Below are positions 17,370 to 26,375 of a DNA stretch of 64,000 nt, piece after piece. The translations under genes were made by a program, and so were the position numbers. A model generated the notes under the pieces. That model searched no databases. It saw nothing but the letters and a program-made list of their open reading frames with translations, and was not told the DNA's origin. The first letter of the stretch is position 1, and every line of letters begins with the position of its first letter. This DNA comes from Planctomycetaceae bacterium. GTDB taxonomy: Bacteria; Planctomycetota; Planctomycetia; Pirellulales; Lacipirellulaceae. The DNA lies in the NCBI GenBank assembly GCA_003233055.1, contig QIKP01000039.1:62001-126000 (forward strand), in the 5' to 3' direction.

Positions 17370-20300
17370 TTAGGCCCGGGGATTGCCCGTCGCCGGCACT
17401 TTGTAGAAGCAGGTGTAGAGTACCGGCAGCAGGATCAGGGTGAGCAACGTTCCGAAGGCGAGGCCGAAAATGATGGTCACCGCCATCGCTACCCAAAAGA
17501 CATCTTGTACCAACGGGACGACCCCCAGCACGGTCGTCGCCGCAGCCAACAGCACAGGACGGAGCCGCGACAAGGTCGCATCGATGACGGCGTCGTAGTC
17601 GCTTTTGCCTGATTCCTTCTCCAGGTTGATCTGGTCGAGCAGCACAATCGCGTTTTTGATCATCATGCCGACAAGGCTCATCGCGCCGAGCAGGGCGAGG
17701 AACCCGAACGGCTGCCCCGTGACGAGTAGCCCCACGACCACACCAATCATGGCAAAGGGAATGACGCAGAGGATAATCAGCGACGGGCGGAAGGCATTGA
17801 AGAGCCCGACCAGCACAATCGCCACGACCACGGCAGCAGGCACCATGCCGGGAATGAGCGCCTTCTGCGAATCGAGGGAATCTTGGTACTCGCCGCCCCA
17901 TTCCAACTGGTAACCAGGTGGCAATTCGAGGGCTTCAAGCTTGGGCTGGATGTCGGCTTGCAGGAGCGAAGCCGGCACGCCATCGGCGGTGCGGGCCTGG
18001 ACCGTGATCGTCCGTCGTCGATTGCGTCTCCAGAGGACGCCTTCTTCCCATTGCACCGATAGATCCGAAGTCACCTGCGACAGCGGCACCGTATCGGATG
18101 AGTTACTGGGATGGACTTGCAAGGTTCCCAGCGAGCCGGCCAGTTGCCTGCGATCGCTCTCCGTATTGCGGAGCAGAATGGGGAGCAGCTTGTCCCCCTC
18201 GCGAAATTGCCCCACGACGTAGCCATCGTGAACCCGTTTGGTGGCCCGAGCTAAATTACCCCGAGAGAGGTTCGACCATCGGGCTCGTTCTTGGTTGTAG
18301 TCGATCACGATCTTCTTCTCGAGCTGCCGCCAGTCGGTTTGAGCGACCTTGAGGTAGGGACTCTCGGCAAGAATAGCGAGCGCTTCGCGCCCCAGTTTTC
18401 GCATCGTTTTCGCATCGGCGACCGCCGGGCCACTGATCAGTGCCTCGACGGTCCATGTCTTGGAAGGTCCGAGGCCATACCTCCGGACGATGGTCTGCGC
18501 CCCGGGGACGTTCTCCTCCGCCCAACGATCGGTGTCGGGGACCAAGCTGTTGAGCCCCGCAAGATCGTGGACGTTCACAACAATTTGAGCGTAGCAGGAA
18601 TAGGGCTTCTCGGGCTCCACCGGCAGATAGAACCGTGGCGGCCCCTGGCCAATAAAGCTGCTGACCGCTTCGACCCGCTCGTCTTGCAGCAGGTGTTCCT
18701 CGATTTGGCGCAAGTCGTCGGCCACCGTTTCGATCTTCACGCCCTGCGGGGCCCAGTAGTCAATCATCACCTGCAATCGGGCGGAGTCGGGGAAGAAGGT
18801 GCGGTCGATGGCGGTGAACCCGACGAGGGAAACACCGAGCAAGATCGTTAATCCGACAATCACTGCCCACCGAAAACGGATCGCTGATTCCAACAGACGG
18901 CGAAACAGGGTGTAAGTCCGTCCGCTGTAGGGGACTTGCGCGGCGGCTGTCGTTTTGGGCTGGGGCAATAACCAAATGCACATCAGGGGCGTGATGGTGA
19001 CCGACAGCAACCAACTCAACAGCAGCGACACGGCCACGACCTGAAAGAGCGAGGCGCAGTATTCGCCCGCGCTTTCGGGGGAAACGTAAATCGGAAAGAA
19101 CGCCATCACGCCGATCACCGTCGCCCCCAACAGAGGGACGGAGGGGAGCGTGGCGGCTTCGATGGCAGCCTGGGTCCGGTCCATCCCTTGCTGTATTCGG
19201 ACCAAGATCCCATCCGCGACGACAATCGCGTTGTCGACCATCATGCCCATGGCAATGACCAGCGCGCCGAGCGACATCCGCTGAAGATCAATCCCCCACT
19301 GCGCCATGATCAAGAACGAGCCCAGGATGACGAACACTAACCCGCCTAGCCCCACCACGATCGCCGTGCTTAGCCCCATGGCGAGCCAGAGCACGACCAG
19401 GACGATCACCACCGCTTCGAGCAGGCTGATCATAAAATCGCGTAGCGATTGATCGACGAGGTCGGACTGCCAGGAGATACGATGTGGCTCGATACCGATC
19501 GGCAACTCGGAGGTCAACTCGGCGAGTCGCGCGTCGATGGCGCGTCCCAGGTCGACGATGTTGGCACCAGGTACGTTGGAAAGGGAGATGCCGATGGATG
19601 GCCTCCCGTTGTAACGCATTAACTGGCTTGGAGGTTCATGGTAACCACGTTTCACTTCGCCGATGTCCCGCACACGAATGATTTCTTCGGCGGCCCTGGG
19701 ACTCCCCGCCGCCAACCCCGAGCCCCGAATCGCCAAATCGCCAATCGCCTCGGGCGAACGAAACGCGCCAGTCTGTTCAATCCGCAAACGGTCGTGCGGC
19801 AGGTTCAAGCCGCCGGAGTCGACCACGGCGTTTTGTCGTTCGAGGGTCTGCTGCACCTGCTCGATGGAAATGCCGAGCTGCGACAGTTGCGTGTCCTGCA
19901 CGTCGACATAAATGCACTGCTGTCGCGCACCCCACAGCTCCACGCGGGCGACTCCCTTGATGAGGCTTAGTTCTTTTTTCAGCGAATCGGCGTACGACTC
20001 AAGCTCGGCGTCGGTAAAGCCATCGTCTCGTGTCACGGCCAGCAAGAATCCGTAGACATCGCCAAAGTCGTCGGCCACTTGGGGCGTGCCCGCTCCTGGC
20101 GGGAGCTGCCCACGGACATCGCGGACTTTTTTGCGAACCTCGTCCCAAATTTGCGGAAGCTGATCCGACTTGTAGGTAGGCTTAATTTCCAACTGCACGA
20201 TCGACATCCCGGGCCGAGAGAGCGACTTCACGCAGTCGAGTTGAGGCAACTCCTGCAGGGCAATTTCAATCCGGTCGGTGACTTCCAGTTCTACCTCGAC

Positions 20301-20468
20301 GGCGCTAGCGCCGGGATAGGTGGTCATGACCGTCGCGGACTTGACCGTGAATTCAGGGTCTTCGAGTTGCCCCAACTGGAAGTAGGAGAGCGCGCCAGCC
20401 ACTAACAAGATAGCCGTCGTGAAACCCGTCACCGTTTTCTTTTGGACCGCGGCCTCTGCAATGCTCAC
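17370..20468 (-). CDS. RND-family efflux pump, inner-membrane permease
   Basis: A 1032-residue proton-driven exporter of the AcrB/MdtB-like HAE group. Starts GTG at 20468 (MSIAEAAVQKK), overlapping the adaptor's TGA in GTGA, which fixes the start and implies translational coupling. Twelve membrane helices are expected; helix 4 holds MGMMVDNAIVVADG, where the usual Asp-Asp pair reads Asp-Asn, and helix 10 keeps the lysine in GMMIKNAIVLLDQ. Large periplasmic loops follow helices 1 and 7. The substrate cannot be read from sequence. No outer-membrane partner lies nearby, so a TolC-like channel must be encoded elsewhere. Confidence 0.93.
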   Translation of the reverse strand: MSIAEAAVQKKTVTGFTTAILLVAGALSYFQLGQLEDPEFTVKSATVMTTYPGASAVEVELEVTDRIEIALQELPQLDCVKSLSRPGMSIVQLEIKPTYKSDQLPQIWDEVRKKVRDVRGQLPPGAGTPQVADDFGDVYGFLLAVTRDDGFTDAELESYADSLKKELSLIKGVARVELWGARQQCIYVDVQDTQLSQLGISIEQVQQTLERQNAVVDSGGLNLPHDRLRIEQTGAFRSPEAIGDLAIRGSGLAAGSPRAAEEIIRVRDIGEVKRGYHEPPSQLMRYNGRPSIGISLSNVPGANIVDLGRAIDARLAELTSELPIGIEPHRISWQSDLVDQSLRDFMISLLEAVVIVLVVLWLAMGLSTAIVVGLGGLVFVILGSFLIMAQWGIDLQRMSLGALVIAMGMMVDNAIVVADGILVRIQQGMDRTQAAIEAATLPSVPLLGATVIGVMAFFPIYVSPESAGEYCASLFQVVAVSLLLSWLLSVTITPLMCIWLLPQPKTTAAAQVPYSGRTYTLFRRLLESAIRFRWAVIVGLTILLGVSLVGFTAIDRTFFPDSARLQVMIDYWAPQGVKIETVADDLRQIEEHLLQDERVEAVSSFIGQGPPRFYLPVEPEKPYSCYAQIVVNVHDLAGLNSLVPDTDRWAEENVPGAQTIVRRYGLGPSKTWTVEALISGPAVADAKTMRKLGREALAILAESPYLKVAQTDWRQLEKKIVIDYNQERARWSNLSRGNLARATKRVHDGYVVGQFREGDKLLPILLRNTESDRRQLAGSLGTLQVHPSNSSDTVPLSQVTSDLSVQWEEGVLWRRNRRRTITVQARTADGVPASLLQADIQPKLEALELPPGYQLEWGGEYQDSLDSQKALIPGMVPAAVVVAIVLVGLFNAFRPSLIILCVIPFAMIGVVVGLLVTGQPFGFLALLGAMSLVGMMIKNAIVLLDQINLEKESGKSDYDAVIDATLSRLRPVLLAAATTVLGVVPLVQDVFWVAMAVTIIFGLAFGTLLTLILLPVLYTCFYKVPATGNPRA

Positions 20469-21751
20469 GGCGAGGCCTCCGAGGAGGCGGACTCGAGCAG
20501 TCGTACTTCTTGCCCCGCCTTCAGGAAGGGTACCCCGGCCGTAGCCACCAGCTCTTGCGATTGCAGCCCGCTCACAAGACGCAGTCCACGCGAGGAGAGC
20601 TTTCCGATGCTCACCTCTCGAAGACGAACGGCCCCTGATCGATTGTCCGTCGACTCGATAACCCAGACCCAATGTTTGTCGTCTTGCTCAAACACCGAGG
20701 ACTCCGGGATTTCCACCTGGAGTCCTCCCTCCTCCGCCTTCGGCGCGTTCACCCGCCCTCGGACACGCCCAGCCATGCCGGGCAAAATCGTGATCTCCTC
20801 AGGCTGGTCCATGATGAGTGTGACGGGATACGTCCGTGTCGACTGGGAAGCTTCGACGCCAATCTCTTTGACCACCGCAGGGAGCGGGTTGTCAGGCAGG
20901 GCGTCGAACGTGCAGGTGACGTCCGTGACAAGAGGCACGAGCGAAATGGATCCCTCTGGCACGTTGATGACGATTTCGATCTTGGAGGTGTCCACGATGC
21001 GAACGATGGGCTGCTTCGCCCGTACGTCTTCGAAATTCTCCACGTACTTGGCCACGACGGTACCTGCAAAGGGTGCCCGCAGGTAAGTGTATCGCCACCG
21101 ATCCTTGGCCAAAGTGAGCGACGCCTCGAGCGACTGGACTTGGGCTCGCTTTGCTTCTAGATCTTCTTCCCTGGCCCCCTTCTCCCCGATGCGCAAGTCT
21201 TCGCGAACTTGCCGCAGGCTCGCTTCCGCTAATTCCTTGTCTTCGACATATCGGTCGTAGTCACTTTGGGTGATGACTTTCGACTCGGCGAGCGGCTCGA
21301 CGCGGGCCAGCTCGTTGGCCGCTGTCCGATACTGCACCTCCGCCTTGGCGAGCGCGGCTCGAAGCTGTTCGATTTCTTCAGGCCGGGCCCCCGCCTCCAT
21401 CGCTTTAAGTTCTGCTTTCGCCACGGAGAGGTCGGCTTCGGTGCGGCGAAACTCGTACTGAAAGATGCGAGGGTCGACGCGAGCCATCAGGTCGTCCTTC
21501 GCCACTTCGTCGCCCACATTCACAGGGAATTCGATGAGGGGCCCATCGACGCGCAACGCCAGGTCGACTTCCTGCGTCGCTTTGGCCCGGCCAGGCAGGT
21601 AACCGCTGGTAAACGCGGCGGCATCGTGGATACGGACCACGCGAACGGGCCGCACGGCCGGTGCAGCAGTCGGCGGTTCTTGGCAACCCAAAGTCGTCAC
21701 AAAACCGACGATCACGATTCGAACCGAAACGGAAAACAAGCGCAGACACAT
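20465..21751 (-). CDS. RND efflux periplasmic adaptor (membrane fusion protein)
   Basis: A 428-residue adaptor linking the RND permease to an outer-membrane channel. N-terminal signal with a lipoprotein-like cysteine (FVTTLGCQEPP), suggesting a lipid anchor. A lipoyl/barrel-sandwich half (VDGPLIEFPVNVGDEVAKDD) precedes a long alpha-hairpin (about 95-210, heptad-rich KAELKAMEAGARPEEI). The second barrel half is YLRAPFAGTVVAKYVENFEDV. The start at ATG 21751 is chosen; a TTG six codons upstream is possible. Its stop overlaps the permease start by 4 nt. Confidence 0.92.
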   Translation of the reverse strand: MCLRLFSVSVRIVIVGFVTTLGCQEPPTAAPAVRPVRVVRIHDAAAFTSGYLPGRAKATQEVDLALRVDGPLIEFPVNVGDEVAKDDLMARVDPRIFQYEFRRTEADLSVAKAELKAMEAGARPEEIEQLRAALAKAEVQYRTAANELARVEPLAESKVITQSDYDRYVEDKELAEASLRQVREDLRIGEKGAREEDLEAKRAQVQSLEASLTLAKDRWRYTYLRAPFAGTVVAKYVENFEDVRAKQPIVRIVDTSKIEIVINVPEGSISLVPLVTDVTCTFDALPDNPLPAVVKEIGVEASQSTRTYPVTLIMDQPEEITILPGMAGRVRGRVNAPKAEEGGLQVEIPESSVFEQDDKHWVWVIESTDNRSGAVRLREVSIGKLSSRGLRLVSGLQSQELVATAGVPFLKAGQEVRLLESASSEASP

Positions 21752-21845
21752 GCTAGAGGAACCCCTCAAGTGCGGGTAAAGATAAGCGACGCAACCCCCA
21801 GGCTAGCGATCGCGGTGCGGCGCCGCAACCAAGGGCCGACCACCG

Positions 21846-22766
21846 CTACCTGGAGAGCACCGCGGCAAGCGCTTCGGCGATGGTGGGGTGCTGAAAGACA
21901 AAACCTTCTGCTTCGAGCTTTCGTGGGGCGATTTTGGCCCCGCCCAGGAGCAACGCCTCCGCCATTTCCCAGCCCACCATCATCCGCAGTGCGAAGGCAG
22001 GTGTGGGAAGGAAACTCGGTCGCCCCAGTTGCTGGCCTAGCGAGTTTGCAAACTCCCGACTGGTCACCGGATGAGGCGCCATGGTGTTGACGGCTCCGTT
22101 GATCGCGTCGTGGTCGATGGCAAACTCCAAAGCGGCAACCACGTCGGGCAAGCCGATCCAACTGACGTATTGCTTTCCGCTCCCCATCGGGCCTCCAAGC
22201 CCCTTGCGAAAGATCGGGAGTATTTTCTTCAGCGCGCCGCCCTCAGGACTCAGGACCACGCCGATCCGCATCTGGCAGACGCGGACCCCTGCCTCCCGGG
22301 CTGGCTGGTTGGCCTCTTCCCAGTCGTGGCACAACTCGGCCAGAAAGCCGCTTCCGATGGGCGACTCTTCGTCAAGCAATTCGTCGCCCCGAGACCCGTA
22401 GAAACCGATCGCCGAAGCCGTGACCAAGACTCGCGGCTTCTGCTGCAAGGAAGCAATCGTCCGCGCCAGCAGCGTTGTGCTGTCGATGCGACTGCTGCGG
22501 AGCACTTGTTTGTAGGCGTTGGACCAGCGCTGCTTCGCGACATTTGCGCCGCCAAGGTGGACTACCGCGTCGACCCCCTCCAGTACGTCTGCGTCAATTT
22601 CGCCTGTCGAGGGATTCCAGTAGCTTTCTTGCTCTGCATTTTGGACAGGGCGGCGCACCAAGCGCAGCACAGCGTGCCCCGCCTGCTCGAGTGACGAGAC
22701 CAAAGCCGAGCCGACGAGTCCTGTTGCACCGGTGACGGCGATAACTTGGGACGGATGATGGACCAT
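21846..22766 (-). CDS. TIGR01777-family NAD-dependent epimerase/dehydratase
   Basis: A 306-residue extended short-chain dehydrogenase relative (YfcH/SulA-type family). The Rossmann motif is VTGATGLVGSAL. GFYGSRGDELLDEESPIGSG carries the family's YG signature. The C-terminal DUF1731-like end is KLEAEGFVFQHPTIAEALAAVL. Substrate unknown. The ATG at 22766 has GGAG 8 nt before it; a GTG at 22814 has a stronger AAAGGAG but would add 16 residues before the first beta-strand. A TATACT box on the minus strand at 22847-22842 may be its promoter -10 element. Confidence 0.9.
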   Translation of the reverse strand: MVHHPSQVIAVTGATGLVGSALVSSLEQAGHAVLRLVRRPVQNAEQESYWNPSTGEIDADVLEGVDAVVHLGGANVAKQRWSNAYKQVLRSSRIDSTTLLARTIASLQQKPRVLVTASAIGFYGSRGDELLDEESPIGSGFLAELCHDWEEANQPAREAGVRVCQMRIGVVLSPEGGALKKILPIFRKGLGGPMGSGKQYVSWIGLPDVVAALEFAIDHDAINGAVNTMAPHPVTSREFANSLGQQLGRPSFLPTPAFALRMMVGWEMAEALLLGGAKIAPRKLEAEGFVFQHPTIAEALAAVLSR

Positions 22767-22870
22767 GTCGCGTACTCCGAATGCTTTGTCATGACTTAAG
22801 AATTGCCAAAGCACTCGGCTCCTTTCAATGAGTTTCGCTACAGTATAGAGGTTTTTCCGCCTAAAAACAG

Positions 22871-22892
22871 CGGCATCGCCGCTCTAGCGGCG
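22871..22892. repeat. Palindrome resembling family B at the end of the FGE-like gene
   Basis: GCCGCT-CT-AGCGGC within TCGCCGCTCTAGCGGCGAGG. Its right arm contains the stop codon of the FGE-like gene (TAG at 22886-22884). The stem is the same as in family B but the loop differs (CT instead of TC) and the outer flanks differ, so it may be a diverged member. Confidence 0.45.
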
Positions 22893-23912
22893 AGGGGCAC
22901 CACGAAAAGAATTCGCCATTTCCATACCGATGCCCTTGTGGGGGCTTTTCTTCGAACTGGCACAGCGAAACCCGACGTTTCCCGCGGTGTGGTTCGGCGG
23001 AGCATGGCCGCGAGCGGCGAGGCTCAATTCATTGGGGACGCCGGCCGTACTGAGCCACGAGCCGCCACGGAGAATCCGCTCGTCGCCATCGACCGGACCT
23101 TGTGGATTGGCGAATCGGCTCCTCGTGTAGTAGTCGGCGGCGTACCAATCGCCACACCAACACCAAACGTTGCCCACCATGTCGAAGAGCCCCCATCGGT
23201 TAGGCGGGAACTGGGCGACCGGGGCAAGCGACTGGAAGCCATCTAGCCCAAGGTCGTTCGATGGAAAGGGCCCCTGCCAGTAGTTGGCCAGCGGAACCTG
23301 GGCCGTCGGCGTCGATTCTCCCCATGCGTAGCGGGTGTCGAGCAAGCCACCCCGGGCGGCGAATTCGTACTCGGACTCCGTCACGAGACGCTTGCCCGAC
23401 CAATCGGCGTACGCCTGGGCATCGTGCCAACTGACATGAACGACCGGAAAATCACTGCGTGCGACGAGCGAACTGCGTGGCCCCTGCGGCTCGCGCCAAG
23501 AGGCACCTTTGACTTGAAGCCAGCGCCCGCGATCGATATCAAATACCAGCGACGCCCCCCGCCGCTCGGCCGTGGTAACGTAGCCCGTCATGGTGACAAA
23601 GGCGTCGAACTGGTCGTTGGTCACCGGATGTTGAGAGATCCAGAACGAGTCGATCCGCAATTCGTGCACCGGCAACTGGTCGGCCGGTGGGTTGTGGCGG
23701 CCCCCCATGAGGGTCGGCCCACCAGCGATGTGGACCATGCCCGAGGAGAGCTGGACTCGAACCGGTGCGATGGTCGCGTGGGGCGAATCGCCCACAAGCC
23801 AATTTCGTTGCCACCAGTCGAAGGTCGCCGAACCGAGCGCCCATGCCCCGATCGGGAGCGGCGCGAGGAGCACCACCAGGACGATCTTCCAGAAAGTATT
23901 TTGGTGGTTCAT
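22884..23912 (-). CDS. FGE/SUMF1-fold protein with N-terminal membrane anchor, catalytic cysteines absent
   Basis: A 342-residue protein of the formylglycine-generating-enzyme/sulfatase-modifying fold (PF03781). Residues about 9-28 form one membrane helix. The fold follows: MVHIAGGPTLMGG, ISQHPVTNDQFDAF, VVHVSWHDAQAYADW, RLVTESEYEFAARGG, VGNVWCWCGDWY and GNVGFRCAS. In true FGE the GGSY-x-C-x4-C segment supplies two copper-binding cysteines. Here it reads GGSWLSTAGVPNELS with Ser and Pro at those places, so sulfatase activation is unlikely. It may be a binding or assembly protein. Confidence 0.88.
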   Translation of the reverse strand: MNHQNTFWKIVLVVLLAPLPIGAWALGSATFDWWQRNWLVGDSPHATIAPVRVQLSSGMVHIAGGPTLMGGRHNPPADQLPVHELRIDSFWISQHPVTNDQFDAFVTMTGYVTTAERRGASLVFDIDRGRWLQVKGASWREPQGPRSSLVARSDFPVVHVSWHDAQAYADWSGKRLVTESEYEFAARGGLLDTRYAWGESTPTAQVPLANYWQGPFPSNDLGLDGFQSLAPVAQFPPNRWGLFDMVGNVWCWCGDWYAADYYTRSRFANPQGPVDGDERILRGGSWLSTAGVPNELSLAARGHAPPNHTAGNVGFRCASSKKSPHKGIGMEMANSFRGAPRR

Positions 23913-23969
23913 CGGACAGCGGAGAGAAATGGCAGAGTGGCATCCGACCCTTCCACACCCTTCCCGCGC

Positions 23970-24842
23970 TTACTCCCTTTTTTTTCTGGCGACTCGGCTA
24001 GCTCGCTCGAGGGTACGGCGTTCTTTGGCCGTGAGACTCGCTTGGCCCTCCTCGTTGATCTTCCGGAGGATGCGGTCGACTTGGCCGGCCATAGGGTCGT
24101 TTTCGTCGTCGCCCCCGCTTGGCTGATGGACCCTCAGTGGCGGCCGCCGCTTCAGTGAGGGCAGCGACAGGTTCGCGGGAACCCAATCCATGACTCGCCA
24201 GCCGAATCGGTAGTAGAGAAAGGCAAACAAGAATCCACCGAGATGGGCAGTAAACGCGACCGTCCCCTGCCGGGTGATCGCCCCCAGCATATCGCTTCCG
24301 ACCACGAAGACCCCCAACACCCACGCCGGCACGGGAAAGACAAACATTAACAACAGTTGCACCTTCGGATAGTTGAAGATGAACAGAAGCAGAATGGCCG
24401 AGACACCGCCCGAGGCCCCCAGCATGGCACTCGTGCCGGGCGTCAATATCTCGCTCACATTCCAGCAGAGGGCCGCTGCAACGATCGCCGTAAGGTAGAT
24501 CGCTAAGAACTCCTGGCGACCGTACTTTTCTTCGATATGTCGCCCAAACATCCAGAGCATGAACATATTGCCCAGAAGGTGCCACATGTTTTGAGTGTCG
24601 TGAAGAAAGCCGTAGCTGAGCAACTCGAACAGACGCCATGGTTGCAGGTACCAGTTGTCCCGCAAGCTGAAGAGGTCGTTAAACAGATTCGGACCATTCT
24701 GCGGTTGAAATCCCAACTGCAAGACATAGATGACGGCCGTCACAATAATCAGCTTGACGGTCATCGACTTCGGCGCGCGGAGGTGCATTCCCGGCTGCTG
24801 GCCGTATTCGATTTGCTGGTAGTCTCGGTCGTACATGCCCAT
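23970..24842 (-). CDS. Rhomboid-family intramembrane serine protease
   Basis: A 290-residue protein with about six membrane helices (residues 27-215) and a charged cytoplasmic tail (RKINEEGQASLTAKERRTLE). The catalytic serine is in GASGGVSAI and the catalytic histidine in FTAHLGGFLFAFLYYRF. The conserved HLLGNMFMLWMFG precedes them. Substrates are unknown. The start is the ATG at 24842 (MGMYDRDYQQIEYG); the ATG two codons later is equally possible. The C-terminal motif NEEGQASLTAKERRTL is common after planctomycete rhomboids. Confidence 0.93.
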   Translation of the reverse strand: MGMYDRDYQQIEYGQQPGMHLRAPKSMTVKLIIVTAVIYVLQLGFQPQNGPNLFNDLFSLRDNWYLQPWRLFELLSYGFLHDTQNMWHLLGNMFMLWMFGRHIEEKYGRQEFLAIYLTAIVAAALCWNVSEILTPGTSAMLGASGGVSAILLLFIFNYPKVQLLLMFVFPVPAWVLGVFVVGSDMLGAITRQGTVAFTAHLGGFLFAFLYYRFGWRVMDWVPANLSLPSLKRRPPLRVHQPSGGDDENDPMAGQVDRILRKINEEGQASLTAKERRTLERASRVARKKRE

Positions 24843-24854
24843 GGCTGGAAATCA

Positions 24855-24871
24855 CGGACCGCGTTGCGGTC
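24855..24871. repeat. REP-like palindrome, family A, single unit
   Basis: GGACCGC-GTT-GCGGTC with the family flank AGGCTC after it. Only one unit of the pair is present. It lies 13 bp upstream of the rhomboid start. Confidence 0.6.
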
Positions 24872-24977
24872 AGGCTCGGGAGAGGTAGGGGAAGTTGGGC
24901 GACACCCTATCGTACGCCGCGAAATGCAGGAAGAGCAGCCGCTCTTGCTAGCATGCCGCCTGTCGTCAGCGCGAAAA

Positions 24978-26195
24978 TCATTGGACGGCCGCTTCGAGCG
25001 TGGCCGCCAGGCTCGCATTTTCTTGCAGGGTCGCCTCGAGCAGCGCCTCCGCATTGGCAAGATGCGTCTCCACTTGGGCCAAGTGCGCTCCGATCGCCTG
25101 GCCATCTTTCAGGAACCCGGCAAGGTCGTGCTGGAGATTCTTTCGGTCCTCCTCGCGCCGCGATTGCAGCTCCTTGGCACTGGCGAGTGCCTTGATCAAG
25201 AGCTTGTTGTCTTCGACCAGCGAGTTTCGATCGGCTTGCAATTCGATGAACCGCTTCGAGTGGTCCTGGAAAATCAAATTGTAGTCCCGCAGTAGCCGGC
25301 GATACTTGTACTGCGTACCAGGGCCCCAATCCTCCAGGCCGACCACCTGGCCCTTGTCGTCGAACCCGACGACGTGCCACTCGTCGTCATCGGCCTGCTT
25401 CGGCGTACCGTGGCGAAGGTACTCCTCGACCGATTCGGCGGGCAGCATTTGTTTTAGCTCGTCGTCGGTGGCACCGGCAAAGATTTCCAAAAGGCCCTTG
25501 GGGTGCTGATCGATCGGTATGTTTTCGTAAATAATCCATGGCCATTCGGTTTGCTGGAGACGCCCGATCGCGCGCTCCCCAAACTGGCCTGCTGGCTGAA
25601 TCTGAATTTGCTTGTCGGCAACGCCCGTGACGCGGAACTCGCCAAGGTAATGTTTCTCCGGTGCCCCCTCCTCGCTAGCAGAGCCTTGCTCGAAGACGTA
25701 GAGAATCGCATCGGTCTCGATGCCGTGTGGGTCGGGGACCTCAATCGAGAGGCTCACCGTCAGCGTTGCCGCGTCGAACCCGACGCCTGTCACCTCCCGC
25801 CAAACCCGACCACGAGTTCGAGTGACGAGGCCCAACTTGTGGTGGAGATCGCGCAGGCCCAGCATCCGGGGCAATTCCTCTTCGCCCGCGCTTTCGACCA
25901 GAGCAACACCAAGGTCGTCGGCTTCCAGGGAGGAGATGACGTTGCGGTCACTCGTCCCCTTGAGCAGCGCATCGACCAACGGGCCTTCGCGCTCGAGGAC
26001 CTGAGTGTTGGCTGCGTAGGCTTTGCCGTAGAGGCTCCGTACCCGAAGGACTTCGCCTGCCAGAACAAGGTAGCCAAGCCCCGCAAGGAACAAGACCTCG
26101 ACTAAGAGAACCTGCGCCCAGTGCCAATGTTTGGAACTAAAAAAACAGGCGACAAACGACGCCACCACGAGCAGGCCAAGAACGATGGAAAACAC
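24978..26195 (-). CDS. Conserved membrane/coiled-coil protein, unknown function
   Basis: A 405-residue protein with no family I recognise. Two N-terminal membrane helices (about 1-18 and 27-46, FSIVLGLLVVASFVACFF and QVLLVEVLFLAGLGYLVL) are followed by a mixed domain (90-290) that includes a beta-rich stretch (TLTVSLSIEVPDPHGIETDA). A long C-terminal coiled coil (about 305-405) is rich in Glu, Gln, Leu and Ala. The topology suggests a membrane-anchored cytoplasmic scaffold. It lies between the rhomboid gene and bioF on the same strand, with palindromes in both gaps. Confidence 0.75.
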   Translation of the reverse strand: MFSIVLGLLVVASFVACFFSSKHWHWAQVLLVEVLFLAGLGYLVLAGEVLRVRSLYGKAYAANTQVLEREGPLVDALLKGTSDRNVISSLEADDLGVALVESAGEEELPRMLGLRDLHHKLGLVTRTRGRVWREVTGVGFDAATLTVSLSIEVPDPHGIETDAILYVFEQGSASEEGAPEKHYLGEFRVTGVADKQIQIQPAGQFGERAIGRLQQTEWPWIIYENIPIDQHPKGLLEIFAGATDDELKQMLPAESVEEYLRHGTPKQADDDEWHVVGFDDKGQVVGLEDWGPGTQYKYRRLLRDYNLIFQDHSKRFIELQADRNSLVEDNKLLIKALASAKELQSRREEDRKNLQHDLAGFLKDGQAIGAHLAQVETHLANAEALLEATLQENASLAATLEAAVQ

Positions 26196-26232
26196 AGTGG
26201 GCGGGACCTTGCTTGGAGAGACAAAACAGCCC

Positions 26233-26275
26233 GACCGCTACGCGGCCTGCGAATTCGCAGACCGCGTGGCGGCCC
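26233..26275. repeat. REP-like palindrome, family A, full pair
   Basis: Left unit GACCGC-TAC-GCGGCC and right unit GACCGC-GTG-GCGGCC, inverted around TGCGAATTCGCA, itself palindromic. The flank CCGGCTA is shared with the copy at 53031. It sits in the 180-bp gap upstream of the coiled-coil gene; no promoter is evident there. Confidence 0.75.
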
Positions 26276-26375
26276 GGCTAATGACGACTGACTGGATGAA
26301 AGCTTAGGTAAGCTTGCTCCTTTATGATAAATGGGGCTCCAACGGCGGTCAACCAAACGCTGCCCCGCAATACCG

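Noticed and set aside
17149-17901. N-terminal extension of the lpd frame
   Set aside because: The extension overlaps the end of the RND permease gene in another frame; the enzyme is complete from ATG 17148 with its FAD motif at the start.
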